Shown here piece after piece: positions 36,055-45,769 of a DNA stretch of 64,000 nt (position 1 is its first letter; every line of letters begins with the position of its first letter). The position numbers and the translations under genes were made by a program. Source of the stretch: G963677325 sp963810555. Its GTDB lineage: Bacteria > Bacteroidota > Bacteroidia > Bacteroidales > Prolixibacteraceae. Under the pieces are notes generated by a model. It was not told the DNA's origin. It ran no database searches and saw nothing but the letters and a program-made list of their open reading frames with translations. The DNA lies in assembly GCA_963810555.1 (NCBI GenBank), contig CAWENX010000019.1, positions 87,881-151,880 on the forward strand, read 5' to 3'.

Positions 36055-36465
36055 ATGATTGAACGTGAATATACTTTCAGGGTTATGTACCCTGATACAG
36101 ATCAGATGGGGACAGTGCACCATGCCAATTATGTGAAATATTATGAGGCCGCACGTTGGGAATTGTTCCGTGCCATTGGGATTTCATATCATTCAATAGA
36201 AAATGCCGGTTATATGCTGCCTGTAACGAGAATGAATTTCAGATTCCTTAAGACCACTCATTACGATGAAAGATTAACGGTAAAAACAACCCTTCAGGCG
36301 ATAAAAGGAGTAAGAATATGGTTTACCTATAAACTGTATAATGAAAATAATGAACTGATTAATGAGGCTGAAACCGAACTGGCATTTGTCGGGAGGGATA
36401 ACTGGAAACCTTGTGCACCTCCGAAATTCGTCCTTGATGCCATTAGAGTGATCAATGAACACTGA
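36055..36465 (+). CDS. Acyl-CoA thioesterase, YbgC/FadM-type hotdog fold
   Basis: 136-aa 4-hydroxybenzoyl-CoA thioesterase-like protein. The catalytic segment is VMYPDTDQMGTVHHANYVKYYEAAR (Asp in the DxD/E position), and the rest of the hotdog sheet fits the family. No leader, so cytoplasmic. It lies 26 nt after the DUF1847 gene. Substrate acyl-CoA unknown. Confidence 0.88.
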   Translation: MIEREYTFRVMYPDTDQMGTVHHANYVKYYEAARWELFRAIGISYHSIENAGYMLPVTRMNFRFLKTTHYDERLTVKTTLQAIKGVRIWFTYKLYNENNELINEAETELAFVGRDNWKPCAPPKFVLDAIRVINEH

Positions 36466-36551
36466 ACACTGAACAGCGAATCGTAAAGCCTGATAGTCTG
36501 AAAGTCTGATTTATGACATTAAAGCAGGAATCAATTCTGAAAATTAATAAA

Positions 36552-37352
36552 ATGAAAATAATTACCCTTGCTGAAAATCTTGTATACAATCATGATTTAA
36601 GGGCCGAGCATGGTTTATCATTGTATATTGATACCGGTAAAAGTAAAATTCTATTCGATACAGGGCAATCGGGATTATTTATCCAAAACGCCGGTCAACT
36701 TGGTCTGGATATCGCCGATGTTGATATTCTTGTGTTGTCACATGGTCATTATGACCACACCGGAGGATTGAATGATTTTATTGAAAAGAACAGTAAGGCA
36801 TCAATATTGGCGGGGGAATCGATTTTTCTTCCGAAATACAGCGGACACAATCGTTTTATAAGTACTCAAACAAATGATTCAATTATACGGCGGGTATCAT
36901 TTATCAATTCTGTTACCAAATTGGATGAAGATGTATTTGCTATCCCAAATATCAAAATCGATTATCACCAGGATACTCATTTCGAAAAATTTTATAAAGA
37001 AATCAGCAAATCCTTTTATCCGGACGATTTTTCAGAAGAACTATTTTTAGTAGTCAGGAAAAATGGAAAGATCTCTATCATTACAGCATGTTCTCACAGG
37101 GGCATTACAAATATCTGCAATACTGCTGTTGGTTATTTCAATCTTCCCATCAATTTGATCCTTGGAGGATTCCACATGAAGAACAGCACAGAAGAACAAT
37201 ACAAGTGGATTTTGAAGTACCTTAAGAATTCCAAACCAGATATGTTGGGAGTCTGTCACTGTACGGGAGTCGAAAATTATGCCCGTCTCATCAAAGATAT
37301 CGATAAAGGAGTATTTTACAATTATACCGGTAAGGAGATTATTTTTGAGTGA
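36552..37352 (+). CDS. MBL-fold metallo-hydrolase
   Basis: 266-aa metallo-beta-lactamase-fold hydrolase. The metal motif is VLSHGHYDHTGGL, with further sites at ITACSHRGITNIC and LILGGFHM, resembling the methyl-dihydropterin phosphate synthase/Fe-S-linked MBL group. I chose the internal ATG giving MKIITLAENL, which fits the family start; an ATG at 36513 would add 13 residues with no homologous look. Last gene of the trmO unit, followed by a terminator at 37458. Confidence 0.87.
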   Translation: MKIITLAENLVYNHDLRAEHGLSLYIDTGKSKILFDTGQSGLFIQNAGQLGLDIADVDILVLSHGHYDHTGGLNDFIEKNSKASILAGESIFLPKYSGHNRFISTQTNDSIIRRVSFINSVTKLDEDVFAIPNIKIDYHQDTHFEKFYKEISKSFYPDDFSEELFLVVRKNGKISIITACSHRGITNICNTAVGYFNLPINLILGGFHMKNSTEEQYKWILKYLKNSKPDMLGVCHCTGVENYARLIKDIDKGVFYNYTGKEIIFE

Positions 37353-37457
37353 ACAGTGAACAGTCAATTTAAAAATATGATGAAAAAATGTTTGAAGTTC
37401 CGGTATTTATATATACATTTGAAGTGGTAACCCAATAATGTTACCTTTTACCTTTTC

Positions 37458-37496
37458 GGAGACCCGAACACACCCTGTGTACGGGTTTCCTTGTTT
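37458..37496 (+). terminator. Terminator of the trmO unit
   Basis: GGAGACCCG (37458-37466) pairs with CGGGTTTCC (37482-37490) through one G-T pair around a 15-nt loop, followed by TTGTTT. The loop includes ACAC/GTGT, which can extend the stem. Confidence 0.75.
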
Positions 37497-37522
37497 AATG
37501 TAAAGTGTTCAGTGTACAATTA

Positions 37523-38917
37523 TTATTTTCCGTTATTCAGCGCTCCGTTATTTGTCCAGAGTGTGACTCTTCCCAGCCGGTCGTATGGAGGATAAGTATG
37601 CATACCGCCGGTTATAAAATCCATAAGTCCGTCATTGTTGAAGTCGCCCAGTCCGAGTGTCAGCAAGTGAGTAGGAGAATTCGCGATATTATGAATTGTA
37701 AATTGCTGTTCTCCATCATTTTCAAGCCAGATAAAACTTTGTGCATCGGGATGATCCCATAAGTTGAATCCGCTCACAGAGAAAAGATCCAGATCTCCGT
37801 CTTTATCAATATCACAGGCACGAACATCATAAGCACCGGCAAAATTACAAATCCTGTGGTACTCAAAGTTAATGTTTCCCTTATTTTCCAGCCATTGTAT
37901 TCCATGCCAGGGTCTTGGCACCGGAGGAATGTAATCAAAAGCATCACCGTTGGTATAAAGGATATCCTCATCACCGTCTTTATCAAGATCACATAGGGTT
38001 ATATGGCTTGATCCGAAATCCTCGTTACTGGATTTGTAGAGAAGTTTGGACTGAAAATTTCCTTTCCCATCATTTATAAAACAATAGATTTCCTCCCATT
38101 CCTGACTTATGAGAGTAATTAAATCGGGATCGCCGTCTTTATCGATATCGGTTATTTCGACATTTATTCCACCTGAAATAGTCTGGAGAATATGGCTTTT
38201 AAACTTCCAGTTCCCAAGGTTCTCAATCCATCGTGTTTCCCCGTCATCGTATCCGAATTGGACAACGGCAAGGTCCATATCGCCATCCCCATCCAGGTCA
38301 CCCGCCCTTACATCAGAGACCCTGGCGACATTATTCACTATTACATGTTTAGTGAAATTGCCATGGCCATCATTCTCCAGAATAACGACTGAACCGATTT
38401 TATCATTGTTTGGAAATAACATTCCAAGAACAGCAACCATTATATCGATATCGCCATCCTTATCAAAATCAATGGCCTGAACATGAGCAGGAGCAATCAG
38501 ATCACGCGCGAGCACAGTTTCAGTATATGTTCCAGGAGGAGATTGCCGGATCCATGAAACGGTATTGCTTCTTGCATCGCAAACCACAACATCAAGCAAG
38601 CCGTCCTTATCAAGATCTGTGACCTCAATATTGGATATCATGGGAGGTTCGGTAAACGGAGCACCAATCTGACTTGCTTTAAGGAAATTTATTTTCCCGC
38701 CTGTTCCGGCAGCTTGTTTGACAGTTTCAGGATTTATTTTTGCAGTACCATCAAATATACCACCAATAATTTCACTTTTACTTTTACCGGATTTACGTGA
38801 TTGATAATTAATAATCCATAATGGAATTCCAATAATTAAAATCAGGATAACAATAAAAGGAATAATATTCCTTAAACCACTTTTGGTGTTCGTTTTTTTT
38901 TCTTTTTCAGCAGACAT
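37523..38917 (-). CDS. Membrane-anchored FG-GAP/VCBS repeat protein
   Basis: 464-aa protein with one N-terminal membrane anchor (IIPFIVILILIIGIPLWII), then about seven FG-GAP-like repeats. Each has a calcium-binding loop of the form DLDKDGLLDVVV, DFDKDGDIDIMV, DLDGDGDMDLAV or DIDKDGDLDLFS. They should fold into a beta-propeller outside the membrane. It is divergent from the cupredoxin/Fe-S membrane gene. Likely a periplasmic or surface scaffold; no catalytic motif seen. Confidence 0.85.
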   Translation of the reverse strand: MSAEKEKKTNTKSGLRNIIPFIVILILIIGIPLWIINYQSRKSGKSKSEIIGGIFDGTAKINPETVKQAAGTGGKINFLKASQIGAPFTEPPMISNIEVTDLDKDGLLDVVVCDARSNTVSWIRQSPPGTYTETVLARDLIAPAHVQAIDFDKDGDIDIMVAVLGMLFPNNDKIGSVVILENDGHGNFTKHVIVNNVARVSDVRAGDLDGDGDMDLAVVQFGYDDGETRWIENLGNWKFKSHILQTISGGINVEITDIDKDGDPDLITLISQEWEEIYCFINDGKGNFQSKLLYKSSNEDFGSSHITLCDLDKDGDEDILYTNGDAFDYIPPVPRPWHGIQWLENKGNINFEYHRICNFAGAYDVRACDIDKDGDLDLFSVSGFNLWDHPDAQSFIWLENDGEQQFTIHNIANSPTHLLTLGLGDFNNDGLMDFITGGMHTYPPYDRLGRVTLWTNNGALNNGK

Positions 38918-39031
38918 ATGAATAATTAGTATGTGCTACAAATGTATAAATTTTCAATGATCAGTTTTCTTTAAAAAATTAATTATACATTCGGGGACCT
39001 AAAAGATAAGGCAATTTAACCTGTCAAACTG

Positions 39032-40981
39032 ATGAATGAATTCGGAAAGAGATATTTCAATTTTTTCATTATTATCGGCTTCGGATTAGTCTCAGCCGGT
39101 ATATGCCAGTTTTTTGTCCAAAAACCATCTTCAAGAAATATTCATATCCGAAGTTTTCGATATGGCAAAGACCCTTCAATCATCCGATGTAACCGCGGAG
39201 ACACGCTGCATCTTACTTTTTCGGCAGACGATACCGGTCATTCTTTCTTCCTTGAAGAATTTGATATAGATGTAAAAGTATCGCCTGCAAGGAACGAAGT
39301 TGCTGTTTTTAAGATAAGTGATCCGACAAGCCCTCCACTTCTGACTAAAGAGGTTACACTTATCGCAAAACACAAAGGTTTACTTAAATATATTATTTCG
39401 AAAAGCAATTTCCGCTGTCATACTTATTGTGGACCAATGCATGCTTTTGAACAAGGTAAGATTATCATTATGCCAAATACCTTATTGTTTTTAAGCCTTG
39501 GAATTATAGCAGGAATTTTATTCTTCTGGTTTCTTTCGATCTTCAGATCACACAGGGGCATTTCTGATAAAGATGCAGCCCGGCCAGAATACAAGGATTT
39601 ACTTAAAAACAGGATTTCAAGATTGTTTATAAAATCAAGATGGCCTCAGATTATTTTGATAATTCTTGCCATGTTGCTGATCTATATTGTTATTCTCACT
39701 TCAGCTTTTGGTACAAAAGTGTCAGGAAGAAATTTAGGGGTATTGCTGATGTGGTCTTTATGGTTATTTCTGCTGATAGCAGTTTTTACCCCATTGGGCG
39801 GAAGAATCTGGTGTACGATTTGTCCCTTGCCTCTATTCGGGGACTTACTGCAAAGGAGATCGTTGTTTACTCCGGCAAAAGGAAAGACACATAAATATAC
39901 CCAAAACCTTTACGGGCTTTCATTGAAATGGCCTGCATGGTTAAGCAACGGATGGCCAAGACTCTTCTTTCTCATGATTCTGGCGACTTTTTCCACAACC
40001 CTTGTAACAATCCCCAAAGCAACCGCTTTTGCTGCGCTCACGCTTATAATTCTGCCGACAGTGATGGCCTTAATATGGGAAATCCGTGCATTTTGCCGTT
40101 ATCTATGTCCGGTCAGTGTTATTCTCGGGGCTTATTCAAAGATGAGTTTTCTTGCCCTCAGAAATAAATCTCAAAAAGTCTGTGACAAATGTAAACCTCA
40201 TTTTTGTGAACATGGAAGCAAAGAAGGATGGGGATGTCCTTATGGCCTGAATGTCGGAGAATTGAATGGGAATTCTGATTGCGGATTATGCCTGGAATGC
40301 ACAAGAAGCTGTTTGTACAATAATGTTACTCTCTATAGAAGGCCGTTTGCATCAGAATCGGTCCAGCATGTTCGGAATTATAGTGAAGCCTGGTCGATTC
40401 TCGCTATTTTCACAATAGCGATAGTTTACTCTGTATTGTATCTCGGGCACTGGCCGGAGGTGCGGGATTGGGTGAATTTAATTGATAAGCAGAACTGGGC
40501 ACGCTTTGGGATGTATTCTGTCTCATTTTGGGCTCTTGTAACGGTCATTGTGCCGGGAATTGTTTACCTTCTCTCGATCTTAAGCTCAAGATTATCCGGA
40601 AATAAGGCCACCACAAAGGAAACCTTCCTTGTATCATCAGGCGCTTTTCTTCCGTTGGGCCTTATGCTGTGGATTGCTTTTGTGATACCCATGCTCTTTG
40701 TAAATAAAACCTTCATATTTCAAGCCGCATCCGATCCTTTTGGGTGGGGATGGGATTTTTTTGGAACTGCAGGATTACCCTGGCACCAAATTCTGCCTCA
40801 ATATATTCCATGGATGCAAGCTTTTGTTTTATTGACAGGATTATACCTGAGCCTGAAAAATATCAGGAATCATTGGATCAATAAGAAGTTCAGTCCGTCT
40901 TGTTTTATTCGTTTGAGTCTGCCAACTGTATTTTTACTTATCGCTGTGACGGTTGCAATGGTAATTTTCTTCACAAATTGA
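39032..40981 (+). CDS. CuA-like cupredoxin fused to NosR/NapH-type membrane Fe-S protein
   Basis: 649-aa membrane protein. After a first membrane helix, residues ~36-148 form a cupredoxin with a His in DTGHSFFLEEFDIDV (His70) and CHTYCGPMHAFE (Cys129, Cys133, His137), as in the CuA site of cytochrome oxidase subunit II and NosZ. The usual CuA Met three residues past the His is Glu140. There follow several membrane helices and Cys clusters: WCTICPLPLFGD, CRYLCPVSVILGAYSK, VCDKCKPHFC and CGLCLECTRSCL, typical of NosR/NapH polyferredoxins. It probably moves electrons between the membrane and an extracytoplasmic copper site. Divergent from the FG-GAP protein; no nos or nap genes are nearby. Confidence 0.8.
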   Translation: MNEFGKRYFNFFIIIGFGLVSAGICQFFVQKPSSRNIHIRSFRYGKDPSIIRCNRGDTLHLTFSADDTGHSFFLEEFDIDVKVSPARNEVAVFKISDPTSPPLLTKEVTLIAKHKGLLKYIISKSNFRCHTYCGPMHAFEQGKIIIMPNTLLFLSLGIIAGILFFWFLSIFRSHRGISDKDAARPEYKDLLKNRISRLFIKSRWPQIILIILAMLLIYIVILTSAFGTKVSGRNLGVLLMWSLWLFLLIAVFTPLGGRIWCTICPLPLFGDLLQRRSLFTPAKGKTHKYTQNLYGLSLKWPAWLSNGWPRLFFLMILATFSTTLVTIPKATAFAALTLIILPTVMALIWEIRAFCRYLCPVSVILGAYSKMSFLALRNKSQKVCDKCKPHFCEHGSKEGWGCPYGLNVGELNGNSDCGLCLECTRSCLYNNVTLYRRPFASESVQHVRNYSEAWSILAIFTIAIVYSVLYLGHWPEVRDWVNLIDKQNWARFGMYSVSFWALVTVIVPGIVYLLSILSSRLSGNKATTKETFLVSSGAFLPLGLMLWIAFVIPMLFVNKTFIFQAASDPFGWGWDFFGTAGLPWHQILPQYIPWMQAFVLLTGLYLSLKNIRNHWINKKFSPSCFIRLSLPTVFLLIAVTVAMVIFFTN

Positions 40982-41232
40982 TTTCGATTTTTTTTAGGCT
41001 ATCAGGCTGAAGTTTGTCAGACTATTAGTAAAAACCAAATAATATATTTTTCCTGACAGTCTAATAATCTGAAAGTCTAACAGTCTGGCAAAATTTAATT
41101 AATTTTGTATATCAACTTGCTCTATACTTGTGAGAAAATGTGGTTTATTAACTGACGGGAAGAAATTCCTATTACTTTAACTTCTGAGATAATCATACTT
41201 TCATTCAATATAATTAACTGAAATTAAAAGAA

Positions 41233-44200
41233 ATGAAGAATTTACTCAAACCATCCGCCCGTATGATATGGTCGGGCGGGTTATCGTTAATTAACAGTAT
41301 TTCCACATTATTTATATCAGTATTGATCTTATTAATCCTGATCCGTTGCAACGGTAAAAATTCCGATAATTCTGAGATGGTATTAAATCTTTCTCATGCC
41401 AAAAAAGAATTTCATTCAGTACCTGTCTCCGACAAGGTGTGGGTCTATTACTGGTGGCTAAAAGGGAATGTCACCAAAGAATCTATCACACAGGATCTTA
41501 CAGAAATGAAAAAGAAAGGGATTGGGGGTTTCCTGCTTTTTGATTCACGAGGTTATTATGATGACTATGTCAATGGGATTATTCCTGTTCCCTTAAAGGA
41601 AAAGATGGAATTCATGAGTCCCGAATGGCGTGAAATGGTAAAATATACTATGCAGGAAGCCGCGAGGCTCGGACTTGAGATGAGCATTAACCTGGCCAAT
41701 ACGGGCGGATCACTCAGAGGTCCCTGGGATCTTGGTAAGGAGGGGCCTAAAAAGCTGATTTGGACTTCCGCGAAAGTAAAAGGACCAGGTAAAATAAACA
41801 TTAAGCTTGAAACTCTTCCGGATACCAAATATTACAATGACGTGGATTTTATTGCTGTCAGATTAAAGTCAGAATCCGGAGAAATCTCAAATAATCCCGG
41901 GGATTTGAACAGCAAATGGAATGATATAAGCACCCCTAAAGAAAATGCTCCACTGGCAGGGAAAATTGAAAACCTGAATAACCGTTTGAAAGGAGGTCAG
42001 TTTCAGTGGAATATCCCTGATGGAGAATGGGAAATAATAAGATTTGGATCTACTGTGATTGCTGATCCGGGGAGTGTCGATATCCTGAATAAAGAAGCTG
42101 TGACAGATTATTTTCACAAGATGGGAACCGTATTGCTTGACGATGCCGGACCGTTGGCCGGGAAAACACTCAAATACTTTTATAATGTAAGCTGGGAAGG
42201 TGGAGAACCGAACTGGACGGTTGATTTTGGGCAGGAATTTTCAAAATTCCGCGGTTATAAAATTGATGATTTTATGCCTGTACTGGCTGGAATAACAGTT
42301 GATAGTCCCGAAATTAGCAAAAGGTTTATGCGTGACTATTTCAGAACGGTAAGTGATTGTTTCGTCGAGAATTGTTATAAAACAATCGGTGATCTTTGTC
42401 ATGCCCGCGGTGTCCAATGGCATGCCGAAAATGGAGGACCATGGCAGCGAAACGCGGCAATGTTTAGGAATGCAGATATGCTGACTTTCTGGGGATCGAA
42501 CGATATCCCTCAAGGGGAATTTTGGGCTGCGAGTTTGAAGGATATCGACAGCAAAACCAATTCACGATATACCGCAATGGCAGCGCATATTTACGGAAAG
42601 CCTCTTGCTGCAGTTGAGGCTTTTACTCACATGACAACTCACTGGTCCAAATACCCCTCATTTCTCAAACCAATCGCCGATAACAATTTTACCGACGGAA
42701 CAAATATGTTTATCTGGCACACTTTCACTGCCTCTCCTCCTGAAATAGGGAAGCCCGGGTTTGAGTATTTTGCCGGCACTCATATCAATCCGAGAGTGAC
42801 CTGGTGGAACGAATCAGGAAATTTTATGGATTACCTGAGCCGTTGTCAATATTTACTGCGAAAGGGACGTTTTGTTGCCGATGTATGTGTTTATTCAAGC
42901 GACAAAAACTATGCAAGATGGGGCCGGGGCAAAAGCTGGAATGATAAATCATCGCTGAAGATCGATCCCGGGTATACATTCGACCTTCTCAATACAGACG
43001 TACTGGCCAACAGCCTGAGAGTCAAAGGAGGGAAACTTGTCCTGCCTGATGGGATGAATTATAATGTGCTTGTAGTCGACCTTGAGGACAAAACTATTCC
43101 TCAGAATGCCATACAAAAAATCCTGTCACTTTCAAGAGCCGGTGCAACCATCGTATTGGGACAGAATAAACCCGAAAGTACACCGGGTTTGAAAAAATAC
43201 CCTGATTCAGACAGGAAAGTAAAGCGGATGGCAAATGAACTATGGAATGAATCGCGAGACGGCAAAGTGATTATTGGAACCACAATGGAAAAAGTGCTTA
43301 ATGATAAAGGTATCAAACCGGACTTCGAGGGACCGTTTGAATATATACACCGTACTTGCGATAATGCTGAAATTTATTTTATTTGCGGAACCGGTGAGGC
43401 TGAATGCACTTTCAGAGTGAAGGGCAAAAATCCTCAATTCTGGAATCCTGTAGATGGGAGCGTATCTGACGTTGTGAATTACCATTTTACGGATGACGGA
43501 CGTACGGTTATTCCCATCACACTTCCTCAGTACGGATCAATGTTTATTGTTTTCAGTGGTACTAAGGAGAATAATTATATTACTTCCCTAAGCGGCCCGG
43601 ACAACGGTCTGGCAATCAAGGATCACAAAGGTGATACAATCAATATCGTTCTTTGGAAAAGCGGAGAATACAGCTTTACTTCCTCTCTTAAGAAAACAGG
43701 TGAGGTAAAGGTTGAGGTTAATTCTCCCATTAATTTAGACAAACCCTGGAATGTAAGCTTCACTCCGGGATGGGGCGCACCCCAAAAGGTACGTTTTGAA
43801 AAACTGATTCCTTGGAATACCTCTCCTGATCAGGGCATAAAATATTATTCCGGCACAGCAACATACAAAACCACCTTTGTGTTAACACCAGAACAAACTA
43901 CCGGTCCTTGTCTTCTCAATCTTGGAAAGGTATGTGATATAGCAAAGGTTAGACTAAACGGAAAAGATCTCGGAGTGGTTTGGACTGCTCCCTGGTCGGT
44001 TGATGTAACTTCAGCAAGAAAATCAGGTGAAAACGAACTTGAAATTGAGGTTACAAACTGCTGGGCAAACCGATTGATAGGTGATTGTTCATTACCTGAA
44101 GATAAACGTTTTACCCATACCAATGTCAGACTCTTGCCAGATAGAGGTAAATACCGTGATTACCAGGCTTTTTCTGCTACGGATACCTTACTCACTTCAG

Positions 44201-44256
44201 GATTAATAGGCCCTGTAAGTATAAAATTTGGCAAGGAACAGCAAATCATTTTTTAG
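41233..44256 (+). CDS. GH106-family alpha-L-rhamnosidase-like glycoside hydrolase
   Basis: 1007-aa exported enzyme. The leader is a hydrophobic anchor with a possible lipobox (LLILIRC) near residue 38. The start of the catalytic region reads VWVYYWWLKGNVTKESITQDL then GIGGFLLFDSRGYY, characteristic of GH106. An ARGVQWHAENGGPW segment lies further along, and a C-terminal jelly-roll-like domain includes VRLNGKDLGVVWTAPW. GH106 enzymes remove rhamnose from plant or algal polysaccharides. A TAATTTTG box at 41100-41107 is a possible promoter. It is not in a SusC/SusD locus here. Confidence 0.87.
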   Translation: MKNLLKPSARMIWSGGLSLINSISTLFISVLILLILIRCNGKNSDNSEMVLNLSHAKKEFHSVPVSDKVWVYYWWLKGNVTKESITQDLTEMKKKGIGGFLLFDSRGYYDDYVNGIIPVPLKEKMEFMSPEWREMVKYTMQEAARLGLEMSINLANTGGSLRGPWDLGKEGPKKLIWTSAKVKGPGKINIKLETLPDTKYYNDVDFIAVRLKSESGEISNNPGDLNSKWNDISTPKENAPLAGKIENLNNRLKGGQFQWNIPDGEWEIIRFGSTVIADPGSVDILNKEAVTDYFHKMGTVLLDDAGPLAGKTLKYFYNVSWEGGEPNWTVDFGQEFSKFRGYKIDDFMPVLAGITVDSPEISKRFMRDYFRTVSDCFVENCYKTIGDLCHARGVQWHAENGGPWQRNAAMFRNADMLTFWGSNDIPQGEFWAASLKDIDSKTNSRYTAMAAHIYGKPLAAVEAFTHMTTHWSKYPSFLKPIADNNFTDGTNMFIWHTFTASPPEIGKPGFEYFAGTHINPRVTWWNESGNFMDYLSRCQYLLRKGRFVADVCVYSSDKNYARWGRGKSWNDKSSLKIDPGYTFDLLNTDVLANSLRVKGGKLVLPDGMNYNVLVVDLEDKTIPQNAIQKILSLSRAGATIVLGQNKPESTPGLKKYPDSDRKVKRMANELWNESRDGKVIIGTTMEKVLNDKGIKPDFEGPFEYIHRTCDNAEIYFICGTGEAECTFRVKGKNPQFWNPVDGSVSDVVNYHFTDDGRTVIPITLPQYGSMFIVFSGTKENNYITSLSGPDNGLAIKDHKGDTINIVLWKSGEYSFTSSLKKTGEVKVEVNSPINLDKPWNVSFTPGWGAPQKVRFEKLIPWNTSPDQGIKYYSGTATYKTTFVLTPEQTTGPCLLNLGKVCDIAKVRLNGKDLGVVWTAPWSVDVTSARKSGENELEIEVTNCWANRLIGDCSLPEDKRFTHTNVRLLPDRGKYRDYQAFSATDTLLTSGLIGPVSIKFGKEQQIIF

Positions 44257-44393
44257 TTTCAGGGTTTCAACTCTGTGGTACTATGTGTTAAACTTCGTGT
44301 AACTCTGTGAAACTTTAAGAATTATTACAAACAGAGCACTAAGAAAATCACAGAGTTGCATGGAGAATGAAACTCCGAAACTTCAGTATTGAA

Positions 44394-44864
44394 CTATGCT
44401 GCCAAAAGTGTTTCGATGTCGAACTTTTTCATTTGGAGCACTACCTTCATCACCCTTTCTGATCTTGCGGGATCGCTGATCAGTTGAGGCAGGATAGCAG
44501 GTACGATCTGCCATGAAACGCCGTATTTGTCTTTGAGCCAGCCGCATTGGCCTTCCTCCCCTTCCCTGGTAAGTTTGTTCCAATAATGATCAATCTCCTG
44601 TTGTGTATCACAAAAAACCTGGAATGAGACTGCTTCATTGAACTTAAATACAGGCCCTCCGTTTAAAGCTGTAAAAGGATTTCCATTGATTTCGAAATCG
44701 ACTGTCAGAACTGTGCCTTCTTTCTGTCCATGAATATCATAACCTTCCTTTCCGTAATAACTGATTTTATTAATCTTCGAGTTATTGAATACAGCGATAT
44801 AATACCTTGCAGCATCTTCGGCCTGATTGTCAAACCAAAGACAGGGAACAATCTTTTCGGTCAT
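44394..44864 (-). CDS. VOC-family (PhnB/3-demethylubiquinone methyltransferase-like) protein 2
   Basis: 156-aa glyoxalase-fold protein. Segments KIVPCLWFDNQAEDAARYY, FTALNGGPVFKFNEAVSF and CGWLKDKYGVSWQIVP are typical of the PhnB-like VOC subgroup. No leader. Third gene of a tight leftward trio with an SRPBCC protein and another VOC protein. Function unknown; such proteins are often co-located with AHSA1-type proteins. Confidence 0.85.
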   Translation of the reverse strand: MTEKIVPCLWFDNQAEDAARYYIAVFNNSKINKISYYGKEGYDIHGQKEGTVLTVDFEINGNPFTALNGGPVFKFNEAVSFQVFCDTQQEIDHYWNKLTREGEEGQCGWLKDKYGVSWQIVPAILPQLISDPARSERVMKVVLQMKKFDIETLLAA

Positions 44865-44880
44865 AATTTTTCGAATTTAA

Positions 44881-45309
44881 TTAATGTAATGTGGTTTCCG
44901 CATATTTTTTAAAGTTGTTCAGTATTGACTGCCAACCGGTTCGCTGCTGATCCGGAGAATGAACGTTTTCGGTTTCAAAGGTTTCGACAATTCGCGTCTT
45001 TTTTCCTGAGCCGCTAAAATCAATCTTAACTTTTCGGCCATCGCCCATGGTGTATTCAATAAGTCTGTTGGTTTTTATCTTATCGTACACACCTTCGAAA
45101 TCAAAACCGGAACTGCCGTCTTTGGCTTCCATCCTGATATTAAATTTGCCGCCCTCCTGCAGGTCATTGATTGCCTGCGGGGACTGCCAATCGTCGGAAG
45201 CATAATTCCAATTGATAATATCTTCAGGAGTGGTCCAAAGTTTCCATACTTTCTCTACAGGGGCCTTTATTTTAGCCTGAACTGTTATTTTCTTTTCTTT
45301 TGATTCCAT
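44881..45309 (-). CDS. SRPBCC (AHSA1-type) domain protein
   Basis: 142-aa START/Bet v1-like fold protein. KITVQAKIKAPVEKVWKLWT opens the domain, followed by WNYASDDWQSP and the C-terminal helix WQSILNNFKKYAETT. I chose the ATG at 45309 (MESKEKK); the longer frame would run into the upstream VOC gene. It lies 16 nt from the next gene and 10 nt from the previous, a clear operon. Confidence 0.87.
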   Translation of the reverse strand: MESKEKKITVQAKIKAPVEKVWKLWTTPEDIINWNYASDDWQSPQAINDLQEGGKFNIRMEAKDGSSGFDFEGVYDKIKTNRLIEYTMGDGRKVKIDFSGSGKKTRIVETFETENVHSPDQQRTGWQSILNNFKKYAETTLH

Positions 45310-45319
45310 AGCATTTTTC

Positions 45320-45769
45320 TTAATTATCATCCTTTTTTTCAGAGCAATTAAACATCCACTGAACGCCGTATTTATCCACGCAACTTCCGTAATAGCCTCC
45401 CCAGAACATGTCGTCAAGTTTCATGGTGACTTTGCCGCCATCAGATAATTTATCAAACAACCTTTTGGTTTCAGCTCTTGTATCGGGTTCAAGACTGATA
45501 TGCACATTATTGCCAAAAACCAGTTTAAATCCCATAGATTCGGAGGCATCAGTACCCATGAGCACATGTCCGGCGAGGATAGGGAGTTCGATGTGCATAA
45601 TGAGATTTTTATCTTCATCGGCAATTTTGGGCATTCCTGCCTGTGGAGGAACGTCCCCTAAACTCATAATCCCCTGACCGCTGAACTCGCCGCCAAAGAT
45701 CGATTTATAAAAATTAAAGGCTTCTTCAGTGTTGCGGGGAAAATTTAAGTAAGTGCTTACTCGTGCCAT
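45320..45769 (-). CDS. VOC-family (PhnB-like) protein 1
   Basis: 149-aa glyoxalase-fold protein: FPRNTEEAFNFYKSIFGGEF, the LPILAGHVLMGTDASES strand and FWGGYYGSCVDKYGVQWMFN, ending CSEKK. First gene of the VOC-SRPBCC-VOC run. Related in fold, but only weakly in sequence, to the second VOC protein. Confidence 0.87.
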   Translation of the reverse strand: MARVSTYLNFPRNTEEAFNFYKSIFGGEFSGQGIMSLGDVPPQAGMPKIADEDKNLIMHIELPILAGHVLMGTDASESMGFKLVFGNNVHISLEPDTRAETKRLFDKLSDGGKVTMKLDDMFWGGYYGSCVDKYGVQWMFNCSEKKDDN

